From NCBI GenBank assembly GCA_021737645.1, contig JAIPDO010000021.1, positions 1 through 56,714 on the forward strand: 56,714 nt of DNA, written 5' to 3'. The notes beneath the pieces are model-generated. The model saw only the letters and a program-made list of their open reading frames with translations. It was not told where the DNA came from and ran no database searches. Made by a program: the position numbers and the translations under genes. The stretch comes from Desulfarculaceae bacterium. Lineage in GTDB: Bacteria; Desulfobacterota; Desulfarculia; Desulfarculales; Desulfarculaceae. Each line of letters begins with the position of its first letter. The stretch's first letter is position 1. Positions 25,913-33,801 of this stretch are shown piece by piece.

Positions 25913-26230
25913 GGAATCGGGCAACACTCCGGAATAGAAAAATAATTTGACTATACTAGCACGACCATCTGCCGGATCCCAGCTTTGATGAAGCCACATT
26001 ACGCCGCGAGGCAGCAAAAAAGGACCATCAACAAATGCTAACCTGTTGACAGTGGATGCCGCTGGTGGGCGCATGTTGCCTCATCGTTCCCCCTGGCGCA
26101 CCACTACCGGGCGGTGCTCGGCACGAGCTCAACTGCAAGCCTAAAGCCTGACCGGGGTATTTGAAATGGATTGCCATACCCTGAAAATGGTATAAATGAG
26201 GTATCATCCTAATAACATTTGGTTAATGCT
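25913..26230. other. divergent intergenic region
   Basis: About 320 bp between the GT2 operon (minus) and the small plus-strand gene. The only structure noted is the inverted repeat ATACC-8 bases-GGTAT at 26176-26193, about 40 bases before the downstream start, overlapping an AT-rich TATAAA. It could be an operator. No other gene is seen. Confidence 0.35.
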
Positions 26231-26662
26231 ATGTCCGTAAACTACCAAATTATATCCAGCTTGCGCTTGGTTTATGTGAAAATGCGGAAAGCTCTCTCCG
26301 TTGAGGAGTTGGTTTCCCACTTAGAAGATTTAGCCGCTGATGAACGCTATGTTCCGCCAATGAAAAAAATCGTGGATTTTACCGAAATCAAAGATGCCCC
26401 CATGCCTACCTTTGGGATTGATGACTTCGCCCGATTGAGTTCGTTCTATGGAAATGAACTACGTGGAGAGCATTGCGTTTTTGTGACCCCCTCGGATTTC
26501 AGGTTTGGCATGGGCCGGCTTTTCGAGGGCTACATGCGCGATGCGGCTATTAACGTGGCGGTGGTCAGATCCATGGAAGAAGCCTTGGCGGTGCTTGGCA
26601 TAACCGAAGATGAATTCCGAGATGGCCAACGAGTAAACCATATTGTCAATTTGGACCTCTGA
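26231..26662 (+). CDS. conserved-looking hypothetical protein, STAS/SpoIIAA-like size and fold
   Basis: The protein is 143 residues from the ATG at 26231; a TTG four codons earlier is a less likely start. It contains alternating strands and helices, with VDFTEIKDA, CVFVTPSDFRFGMGR and INVAVVRSMEEAL. The pattern of a central VDFTEI strand and a C-terminal helix with MEEAL resembles SpoIIAA-like (lipid/stress) domain proteins. GC content is visibly lower than in the neighbouring genes, hinting at acquisition from elsewhere. It stands alone. Function cannot be assigned. Confidence 0.6.
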   Translation: MSVNYQIISSLRLVYVKMRKALSVEELVSHLEDLAADERYVPPMKKIVDFTEIKDAPMPTFGIDDFARLSSFYGNELRGEHCVFVTPSDFRFGMGRLFEGYMRDAAINVAVVRSMEEALAVLGITEDEFRDGQRVNHIVNLDL

Positions 26663-27287
26663 TCTTCGGGCTATAAGTGGGAGGCCAATTGGCTGCGTCT
26701 GTGTGAAGCAAATGAATTATGACTAGCTAGCTTATTTTTTTGACCACATGATAATGCTCGGTCACGAACGTTTTCTTTTTGTACCAACCCTTCTCTGCTT
26801 ATGATCTGCCTGACGGCCCGATCAAACCCAATAGTAGCTTCTCGTACATGATCCGGGGCGCAGGGATGCAACCGCCCATCGGGTAAGTTGCCCAGTTGGG
26901 CGAACATGTTCGGCCTGGCCCGGCCCGGCCCGGCCCGTAAGCAAACCTTAAAGCTTCGCCTCAACGCCGATGTGCAGGGAAAATAATGGCGATGGCCGGC
27001 ATGCCTTGTTGGGTGCCTGGGGATATAAGCCTGTACATGTCAAATGTTTAGAGATAAAATCCTCGCCGAGTTTGCCTGCCCGTGAACTAAATGCTGTTTT
27101 GACATCTCGCTGTATCCGCTCAAGGCGAGGGTTACTTCGACCTGTGGGCGTACCGGTTATTTTTGCATTCACACCACACGGTACCCAACAAGGTAAGAGC
27201 AAGCCCCTCGCGTTTCGCGCTCTCCTGCGGCGGCATCACTAGTTCCATGAGCGGCGGCATCACTAGTTCCATGAGGGGTGCGGCTTC
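26663..27287. other. intergenic region before the autotransporter gene
   Basis: About 625 bp. Overlapping short open frames on both strands have no recognised homology. A simple repeat, GGCCC four times in a row, lies at 26917-26936. A 24-base unit is duplicated in tandem at 27227-27274, next to the autotransporter ribosome-binding site. No promoter is clear. Confidence 0.4.
27227..27275 (+). repeat. 24-bp tandem duplication abutting the autotransporter start
   Basis: The unit beginning GCGGCGGCATCACTAGTT and ending CCATGA occurs at 27227-27250 and again at 27251-27274. Each copy contains an ACTAGT palindrome and ends in ATGAG. After the second copy, GAGGGG sits nine bases before the autotransporter ATG, so the duplication sits in the 5' untranslated leader and contributes part of the ribosome-binding site. 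Copy number change here could tune expression. Confidence 0.8.
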
Positions 27288-30200
27288 ATGCAGCGCTTGG
27301 GGACAAACATGCAAAGATGCTTACACCGTCCGTTGGGCGCCATTGTCCACCGACTACTGTGCGGTTTTCTGCTACTGATCCTCGCCGCCGCTCCGGCCGC
27401 GGCCGCCGACAAAACCAACACCGGCACCATCACCGGTAACTGGGCCGGCACCTCTGATGATGACGACTACGACAACCAGGGCACCATCACCGGCCAGGTG
27501 AACATGACCCAGGGGGGGCATGACCTCTTCACCAACTCGGGCGACGTGGGCCTGAGTGTGTTCATGAGCAGCGACGGCTCCAACACCGTGGAGAACCAGC
27601 TCGGCGGCTCCATAGGCGTAAGCGTCTTCGGCAGCAACAACACCGGCACGGGCAGCGGCGGCGGCTCCAACAACCTCACCAACGCCGGGACCATAGGCAA
27701 CCACCTCATGGGTAGCCGCAACAAGGGCGAAAACAGCAGCGGCGGCTCCAACACCGTAGTCAACTCGGGCACCGTGGGTAACATCTACGGCAGCAGCAAC
27801 ACCGGTGCGGGGGCCAGCGGCGGGTCCAACACCATCACCAGCTCGGGCACGGCGGGCAACATTTACGGCAGCAGTAACACCGGCGCGAACAGCAGCGGCG
27901 GGTCCAACAGCATCACCAACACCGGCACCGTGGACTCTGACATCTACGGCAGCAACAATACCGGCGCGGGGGCCAGCGGCGGTTCCAACACCATCGTCAA
28001 CTCAGGCGAGGTGAGCGACATCTACGGCAGCTATAACCAGAGCGCCTCCAGCAGCGGCGGGTCCAACACCATCACCAACAGCGGCCTGAGCCTCGGCATC
28101 CTCGGCAGCTATAACGAAGGCGCCTCCACCAGCGGCGGGGACAACATCATCACCAACAGCGGCATGGCCGTCACAACCTTTGGCAGCTACAACTACGGCG
28201 CGGGCAGCAGCGGCGGCTCCAACACCATTACCCTCACAAATACCTCCAGCGGCTACGGTTCCTTCGGCAGCGTCAACGAGGGCGCGGGCAGCAGCGGCGG
28301 CTATAACACCATCACCAACTCCGGCGAGGATTACGGCGGCCTGGTAGGCAGCCAAAACGACGGGGAGGGCAGCAGCGGCGGCAACAACACCGTCATCAAC
28401 TCCGGCATCGAGGTGAGCGGCATCGCCGGTAGCTTCAACGAAGGCGACGACAGCAGCGGAAGCTACAACATTGTCACCAACACCGGCACGATAGACGGCG
28501 ACATCTACGGCAGCGGTAACGGCGGCGTGGGCAGCATCGGCGGCTCCAACATCATCAGCAACACCGGCACGGTGACCTTTGATATCTACGGCAGCTACAA
28601 CGACGGCACGGGTAGCAGCGGCGGGTCCAACACCATCACCAATGCCGGGACGGTGGATGGCTACATTTTCGGCAGCATCAACGAGGGTGACTCCAGCAGC
28701 GGCGACTCCAATACCATCACCAACACGGGAGCGGTGGGCGAAGAAATTCTAGGCAGCCTTAACACCGGCGCGGGCAGCAGCGGCGGGGACAACTACGTCT
28801 ATACCAACGGGACGGTGGGAGGCAGCCTCTACGGCAGTGTCAACGAAGGCGCGGGCAGCAGCGGCGGGGACAACACCATCGTCAACGCGGACACGGTGGG
28901 CGGCGGTATCTATGGCTCGGACAACCAGGGCGACAACACCAGCGGCGGCGGCAACACCATCACCAATACCGGGACGGTGTCCGGCAGCATCATGGGCACC
29001 CGCAACAAGGGGGACTCGGTCAGCGGCGGGGGCAACACCATCGACAACTCGGGGACGGTGGGCAACTCCATCTACGGCACCCACAACACCTCCACCGGCA
29101 GCAGCGGTGGGGACAACACCATCATCAACTCCGGCACGGTGGAAGGTTATATCTTCGGCAGCCGCAACCGTAGCGGCAGCGTCGGCGGCGGGTCCAACGC
29201 CATCACCAACTCCGGCAGCGTGGCGCAGGTGATCTACGGCAGTTCCAACGAAGGCGACTCCAGCAGCGGCGGCTCCAACACCATAACCAACGCATCTTCG
29301 GCAACCACGGACTATATCGTCGGCAGCCGCAACACCGGCGCGGGCAGCAGCGGCGGCGGCAACGTCATCAACAACGCGGGCACCGTCACCAGCGCCATCT
29401 ACGGCAGTTATAACGATGGCGACGGCAGCAGCGGCGGGGGCAACAGCATAACCAACACCGGCACGGTGAACGGCAGTATCTGGGGCAGCCTCAACTCGGG
29501 CGCGAACAGCAGCAGCACCGGCAACACCATAATCAACACCGGCACGGTGAACGGCAGCATCTTAGGCGGCAGCAACACCGGCAGCGGCAGCAGCGGCGAC
29601 GACGACACCATTACCAACAGCGGCACGGTGGGAGGCAGCATCAAAGCGGGTGATGGAGACGACCGGGTCAACCTGGAAAGCGGCTCCTCGGTGGGCGGCA
29701 CGGTAGGCGGCGGCAGCGGCACCGACACCCTGGCCTTCAGCGGCATGGGCAACCAGGACGGCAGGCTTTGGGGCACCACCTATTTGAACTTCGAGAACCT
29801 GGCTTTCTATGGCGGGCGCACCACCCTGACCGGCGATTGGAGCATCATCGGCTCCACCACCGTGGAAGCGGGCGGCGCGGCCATAATCAACGGCACCTTG
29901 ACCAGCGACACGCTGACCAACCACGGCACCTTGGGAGGTGGCGGCACCATATTGGGCGATGTGACCAACAACGGCACCGTCTCGCCGGGCAACAGCATCG
30001 GCACCCTGACCATCGACGGCGACTTCATCAACAGCAGCAGCGGAATCTTGGCCGTGGAATTAGGCCAAGGCTCGGGCGACCGCTTGGCGACCACCGGCAC
30101 CGCCTACCTGAACGGCGGCACCCTGAAGGCCTTTCTGAAGCCGGGGGTGTATGCCGGCAACTGTTCCTGGACGGTGTTGAGCGCGGGCAACATCGTCGGA

Positions 30201-31430
30201 GGCTTCTCCTCCTTCCAGTCATTGCTGGACTCGGTGGTGCTGTCCTTGGCCATGGGGGCATCCAACGATTCAATCTCAATTGCCCTGTCGCGCAAGTCCT
30301 ACGCCGATTTCGGTGAAACCTACAACCAGCGCATGGTGGGAGGCAGCCTGGACGCCGTGGTGCCTCTGGCGGGGAACCGCGACGACGAGATGACCTCGCT
30401 GATAACGGCCATGGACTTCGCCTACAGCGCGGCCCAGATAAGCGCCGCCCTGGAGCAGCTCAGCCCGGAGATGTATGGCGCCTTTGCCTGGGCCTCGCTG
30501 CAAAGCGCCCAGGCTTTCGGCGATGTCATAGACCAGCAGATGGACCAGGAGCGTGACGCGCTCCGGTTGGGGATGCCTTCCGCCGAGGGCTCCCCCCACG
30601 GCCTGAAACTGTGGGCCCGCTTCTGGGGCGGCAACGCCGTGCGCGGCGGAGACGCCTCCCACCTGGGCTACGGTCAAACCCTGGACGGCGTGGCCCTGGG
30701 CGGCGACGGCGCGCTGGCCCCGTGGCTGAACCTGGGCCTGGCCCTGGGCATCAGCAGGGGCGACTTGAACTGGGACCGGCCCTCCTATTACGGGCGCATG
30801 GACAACTTCCACGCCGGCCTCTACGCCAGGGCCGCTTGGGGGCAACTATACCTACGGGGCCAACTGGGTTTGGCCTACAACGACTCCACCGCCCAGCGGT
30901 CCATTAATTTAGCCAGCTACAACGGTACGGCCCGCAGCGACTTCCAGGGCATCGCCGGGTTGGGCAGCCTCAAGGGCGGCTATGATTTCCACCTGGGTGG
31001 ATGGCAAACCGGGCCCACCGCCATGGTGCGCTACACCAGCCTGAAACAGGACGGCTTCAGCGAGTCGGGGGTGGGGGCTCTGGGGCTGGCGGTGGAGGAG
31101 CAGGACGCAGAATCAATGCAGAGCGCCCTGGGCTGGCAGGCCTCCAGCCTGTGGGAGCTGGGCGGGGTGCGGGTGCTGCCCCGACTGTCGGCGGCCTGGT
31201 GGCATGAGTATAAGGACGACCCCCTACAGGTCACGGCCCATTTCGCGGACTACGGGGCGTCGCCCTTCACGGTGGAGGGCCTGAAGCTGCCCTCGGACTA
31301 CGCGGTGGTGGGGGCTGGTGTCTCGGCCATGATGAGCCAAACCCTGGAGGCCAACCTGGCCTTGACCATGGCCATGGGCGACGATTACTATGCCCAGGCC
31401 ATCACCGCGGGGCTTGAGTACCGGTTTTAG
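27288..31430 (+). CDS. giant repeat-rich autotransporter
   Basis: The protein is 1380 residues. A GAGGGG ribosome-binding site precedes the ATG at 27288. A signal peptide ends around AAPAAAA-DK (residue 40). Residues about 115-790 are 25 consecutive repeats of 26-28 residues on the pattern GSxNxGxxSSGGxNTITNxGTVxxxIY. This is followed by a passenger end of PL-type beta-helix strands such as GNWAGTS/GTVSPGNSIGTLTIDGDF. The C-terminal 290 residues form an autotransporter beta-barrel with alternating strands ending in YRF (terminal Phe). The type V mechanism exports the passenger across the outer membrane. The repeats probably fold as a long beta-solenoid, an adhesin or surface fibre. It has no obvious operon partner. 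Confidence 0.92.
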   Translation: MQRLGTNMQRCLHRPLGAIVHRLLCGFLLLILAAAPAAAADKTNTGTITGNWAGTSDDDDYDNQGTITGQVNMTQGGHDLFTNSGDVGLSVFMSSDGSNTVENQLGGSIGVSVFGSNNTGTGSGGGSNNLTNAGTIGNHLMGSRNKGENSSGGSNTVVNSGTVGNIYGSSNTGAGASGGSNTITSSGTAGNIYGSSNTGANSSGGSNSITNTGTVDSDIYGSNNTGAGASGGSNTIVNSGEVSDIYGSYNQSASSSGGSNTITNSGLSLGILGSYNEGASTSGGDNIITNSGMAVTTFGSYNYGAGSSGGSNTITLTNTSSGYGSFGSVNEGAGSSGGYNTITNSGEDYGGLVGSQNDGEGSSGGNNTVINSGIEVSGIAGSFNEGDDSSGSYNIVTNTGTIDGDIYGSGNGGVGSIGGSNIISNTGTVTFDIYGSYNDGTGSSGGSNTITNAGTVDGYIFGSINEGDSSSGDSNTITNTGAVGEEILGSLNTGAGSSGGDNYVYTNGTVGGSLYGSVNEGAGSSGGDNTIVNADTVGGGIYGSDNQGDNTSGGGNTITNTGTVSGSIMGTRNKGDSVSGGGNTIDNSGTVGNSIYGTHNTSTGSSGGDNTIINSGTVEGYIFGSRNRSGSVGGGSNAITNSGSVAQVIYGSSNEGDSSSGGSNTITNASSATTDYIVGSRNTGAGSSGGGNVINNAGTVTSAIYGSYNDGDGSSGGGNSITNTGTVNGSIWGSLNSGANSSSTGNTIINTGTVNGSILGGSNTGSGSSGDDDTITNSGTVGGSIKAGDGDDRVNLESGSSVGGTVGGGSGTDTLAFSGMGNQDGRLWGTTYLNFENLAFYGGRTTLTGDWSIIGSTTVEAGGAAIINGTLTSDTLTNHGTLGGGGTILGDVTNNGTVSPGNSIGTLTIDGDFINSSSGILAVELGQGSGDRLATTGTAYLNGGTLKAFLKPGVYAGNCSWTVLSAGNIVGGFSSFQSLLDSVVLSLAMGASNDSISIALSRKSYADFGETYNQRMVGGSLDAVVPLAGNRDDEMTSLITAMDFAYSAAQISAALEQLSPEMYGAFAWASLQSAQAFGDVIDQQMDQERDALRLGMPSAEGSPHGLKLWARFWGGNAVRGGDASHLGYGQTLDGVALGGDGALAPWLNLGLALGISRGDLNWDRPSYYGRMDNFHAGLYARAAWGQLYLRGQLGLAYNDSTAQRSINLASYNGTARSDFQGIAGLGSLKGGYDFHLGGWQTGPTAMVRYTSLKQDGFSESGVGALGLAVEEQDAESMQSALGWQASSLWELGGVRVLPRLSAAWWHEYKDDPLQVTAHFADYGASPFTVEGLKLPSDYAVVGAGVSAMMSQTLEANLALTMAMGDDYYAQAITAGLEYRF
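27630..29650 (+). repeat. in-frame coding repeat array of the autotransporter passenger
   Basis: About 25 tandem copies of a 78-84 bp unit lie inside the coding frame. Each copy ends near TCTACGGCAG (IYGS) and carries GGCGGCTCCAACACC (GGSNT). Unit lengths stay multiples of three, so the frame is kept through the array. Copies diverge at the nucleotide level, but the Gly/Ser/Asn/Thr skeleton is fixed. Confidence 0.85.
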
Positions 31431-31466
31431 CCGGCAGCCGCGCGCATCATGCGGCCGCTAAACAGC

Positions 31467-31492
31467 AAGCCAGCACCTTAAGGTGCTGGCTT
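31467..31492. terminator. bidirectional terminator-like perfect palindrome
   Basis: AAGCCAGCACC at 31467-31477 and GGTGCTGGCTT at 31482-31492 are perfect complements around a TTAA loop. It lies between the end of the autotransporter gene (plus) and the end of the minus-strand phosphorelay operon. It has no long T-tract on either side, so termination efficiency is uncertain. Confidence 0.6.
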
Positions 31493-31623
31493 CACTGCAT
31501 GCCAAGCAAAATACATCGGAGCAGGGTGACGCCTTGCGGCGACGTCCCAACGGGGCGATCCTATAACGGCAAACCGCCCGGGTCCGGAGCGATATCTCCG
31601 GAAGCCCCAGCGCCGCCCCGGGC

Positions 31624-32055
31624 CTACCAGCCGTACTTCTTGAGGGCCTCGCGGACCGCCGCTTCCCTGGTCTGGTCATCGATGTCGATGCGCCGGGCCT
31701 TGCCTTCCTTGATCTTTTCCACCAGCAGATCCAGGTCCGCGGGCTTTTCCATGAAGTCCAAGGCGCCCAGGCGCATGGCTTCCACACCGACCTGCACGCT
31801 GGCGTGACCGGTAAGCAGGATGATCTGAAGGCTGGGCTTGTTGATCAAGGCCCGCTTCAGGGTTTCCATGCCGTCCACCTTGGGCATCTGCAGATCCAGC
31901 ACTATGGCGTCGTAGAGGTTTTGCCCGATCTTTTCCAGGGCCTTGGCCCCGTCCAGGGCGGTATCAACCACGCAGCCCCGGTTGCTCAGGCGCTCACTGA
32001 CGCTATCGAGGAAGTCCGGATCGTCGTCTACAACCAACACCCTGATGTCTTGCAT
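31624..32055 (-). CDS. single-domain response regulator receiver
   Basis: The protein is 143 residues with AGGAGGG 5 bases before the ATG. The receiver fold is complete: acidic pocket VVDDDPD (about 8-14), phospho-acceptor Asp in IVLDLQMPKVDGM (about residue 53), Thr/Lys pair LLTGHAS and FMEKPADL. A short basic tail follows with no DNA-binding domain. It is the last gene of the nine-gene minus-strand operon, 24 bases after the carbonic anhydrase. It probably works as a phosphate shuttle or through protein contacts. Confidence 0.92.
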   Translation of the reverse strand: MQDIRVLVVDDDPDFLDSVSERLSNRGCVVDTALDGAKALEKIGQNLYDAIVLDLQMPKVDGMETLKRALINKPSLQIILLTGHASVQVGVEAMRLGALDFMEKPADLDLLVEKIKEGKARRIDIDDQTREAAVREALKKYGW

Positions 32056-32079
32056 CGCTACCCTCCTATTTCGTTGCGG

Positions 32080-32790
32080 CTATCTGGCGGCCGCTTGATT
32101 TTGTGGGTCGGGCATCCCGGCCAACTGGGGGAACTCCAGCCATTTTACACGACCGTGGGCCAAATCGTATATGGCTCCTACCGCGGTAAAGGCGCCGGCT
32201 GCTGCTCCCTCCCTGATGGCCTCGCTTTGCTGGAAAAGCGTCTGCATGGTCATTTTGACGTTTTCCTCGATGGCCCGGTCCAAGAGCTCCTCGCCGTTTG
32301 CCTCGGGCAGGTCGGCCATGGCCTGGTGCACCGCCGGGGTGATGCCGCTGAGCAACTTGCGCAGGCTGGCCTCGGCGGGGGCCGCGTCGTTTTGCACCAT
32401 ATCCAAGGCGGCGGTCACCGCTCCGCAGCCGGTGTGGCCCAGCACCACCAACAGCGGAGTGTGCACGTGTAGCATACCGTATTCCACCGATGCCAGGGTG
32501 GCGGAGTCCAGGCAGTGTCCCGCGGTGCGCACCACGAACAGGTCCATGATGCCCACGTCGAAGATCAGCTCCACCGGCACCCGCGAATCCGAGCACGAGA
32601 GCACCGTGGCCATGGCATGGTCGGCCTGATTGCCCAGGTGGGCCTGCCTGCGCCGTGAAATGTCGCTACGGGGATAGTGGGGGCTGTCCGTGGTGAAGCG
32701 GTGGTTGCCCTTGCTCAACTCGTCCAAAATCTTTTGAGGCGCTGGTTTGTCCGGCCGTGCCCGGTGTTTGGCTTTCTCACTCTTGCTCAT
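32080..32790 (-). CDS. beta-class carbonic anhydrase
   Basis: The protein is 236 residues. Zinc and active-site residues are present: C-S-D-S-R in VLSCSDSRVPVE, H-x2-C in GHTGCGAV and the FVVRTAGH strand. The enzyme interconverts CO2 and bicarbonate in the cytoplasm. Placement in the same operon as a SulP transporter, which can carry bicarbonate, suggests the pair supplies or recycles inorganic carbon. The gene starts seven bases after the kinase-like gene ends. Confidence 0.93.
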   Translation of the reverse strand: MSKSEKAKHRARPDKPAPQKILDELSKGNHRFTTDSPHYPRSDISRRRQAHLGNQADHAMATVLSCSDSRVPVELIFDVGIMDLFVVRTAGHCLDSATLASVEYGMLHVHTPLLVVLGHTGCGAVTAALDMVQNDAAPAEASLRKLLSGITPAVHQAMADLPEANGEELLDRAIEENVKMTMQTLFQQSEAIREGAAAGAFTAVGAIYDLAHGRVKWLEFPQLAGMPDPQNQAAAR

Positions 32791-32796
32791 TATCTT

Positions 32797-33435
32797 TTAC
32801 CCTCCCGTGGCCCGCGCCGGCGGCAGCTCCAGCTCCAGGGCTGCGCCGCCCTCCCGCCGGCTTACTCCCAGCTCTTCCAGCAATTGTCCGGGCAACGGAT
32901 TAATTGCCCTCTCCATCTGTGCGTCCAGGCGCAGCAGCGCTCCGCTGCCGCTGCTTTCCAGACTAAGGCGCAGCACCGAGCCACGGACCGCCGCCTCCAC
33001 CACCGTGGCCAGGCTGCGCCACACCAGGCGCTCGCAGTCCAGGGTGGCCAGCCCCACGCTCAGGCTTTCGGGGGTATTGAGCTCCAGGGTCACATCGTGC
33101 AGGGCGGCCTGCCTTGCGAATATCGCGCACATGAGCGTGGCGCACTTGACCGCGTCGCACAGGGGCCCGGTTTCCTCGGCGCTATGGGCAAAGGCGTTGA
33201 GACGGCGCACGGCCTGGTCGGCCCGGGACACCCGCTCTATCACCCGCCCGATGAGCTGATGCAGCCGATCGGGGTCCGGTTCGCGGCCCTTGGCGGCCAT
33301 CTCCAGCATCTCGCTGATCAGGTGGCTCTGCTCGTTGATGACGGCCAACTCGTTTTTTATCTCGTGGGTGGCGTTGCGCGTGACCTGGCCGAACAATTCG
33401 GCATAGCCCGGCTGCTCTCGGTTGGTGCCCGGCAT
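32797..33435 (-). CDS. histidine kinase-like protein with degenerate ATPase domain
   Basis: The protein is 212 residues. It has a DHp-like helix with THEIKNELAVINEQSH (about residues 23-38), so His24 is a possible phospho-acceptor. After it, the ATPase part is short: there is no N-box Asn pair and no D-x-G-x-G, although the LELELPP end of a HATPase remains. It may act as a phosphotransfer or dimer partner rather than a self-phosphorylating kinase. It lies between two receiver genes in the operon, two bases downstream of the receiver at 33438. Confidence 0.7.
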   Translation of the reverse strand: MPGTNREQPGYAELFGQVTRNATHEIKNELAVINEQSHLISEMLEMAAKGREPDPDRLHQLIGRVIERVSRADQAVRRLNAFAHSAEETGPLCDAVKCATLMCAIFARQAALHDVTLELNTPESLSVGLATLDCERLVWRSLATVVEAAVRGSVLRLSLESSGSGALLRLDAQMERAINPLPGQLLEELGVSRREGGAALELELPPARATGG

Positions 33436-33437
33436 TT

Positions 33438-33800
33438 TTAACGCTCCTGTTTGCCGCCGCCCTGCATCAAGGCGATCAGATCATCGATGTCCACCGGTTT
33501 GACCAAATACATGTCCGCCCCCATGTCCAGGGCGCGGTCCAGATCTTCCGAGGCGCTGTGGCCGGTAAGGAGTATTATGCGCGCCTCGTGCCTGGCCGCC
33601 TTGATGGCCTGGATGGCTTCGTAGCCGCTGAGCCCCGGCATCTTGAGGTCCAGCACCACCCAATCGTAGGCCTGGTTCTGGATCATTTTCAGGCCCTGTT
33701 CCCCGCTGGTGGCCCAATCGCTGTCGATGTCTCTGATCTCCATGCGCTCCGACAGGGTGGTCACCAGTTCTTTCTCATCGTCGATGAGCAAAACCTTCAT
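33438..33800 (-). CDS. single-domain response regulator receiver
   Basis: The protein is 120 residues. The ATG at 33800 is chosen because the receiver starts at once (MKVLLIDDEKEL) and GGAAG lies upstream; a longer frame reaches into the neighbouring kinase gene. The Asp pocket is DDE, the acceptor Asp is in WVVLDLKMPGLSG, with LLTGHSAS and LVKPVDIDDL. It follows the Cache-domain kinase gene directly, and is probably its cognate receiver. Confidence 0.9.
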   Translation of the reverse strand: MKVLLIDDEKELVTTLSERMEIRDIDSDWATSGEQGLKMIQNQAYDWVVLDLKMPGLSGYEAIQAIKAARHEARIILLTGHSASEDLDRALDMGADMYLVKPVDIDDLIALMQGGGKQER

Positions 33801-33801
33801 G

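Noticed and set aside
26917..26936. GGCCC repeated four times
   Set aside because: A short simple-sequence run in a non-coding stretch with no link to a gene start or regulatory element.
27630..29650. CRISPR-like array
   Set aside because: The repeats are in frame, divergent at nucleotide level, contiguous without spacers and encode a Gly/Ser/Asn protein repeat.
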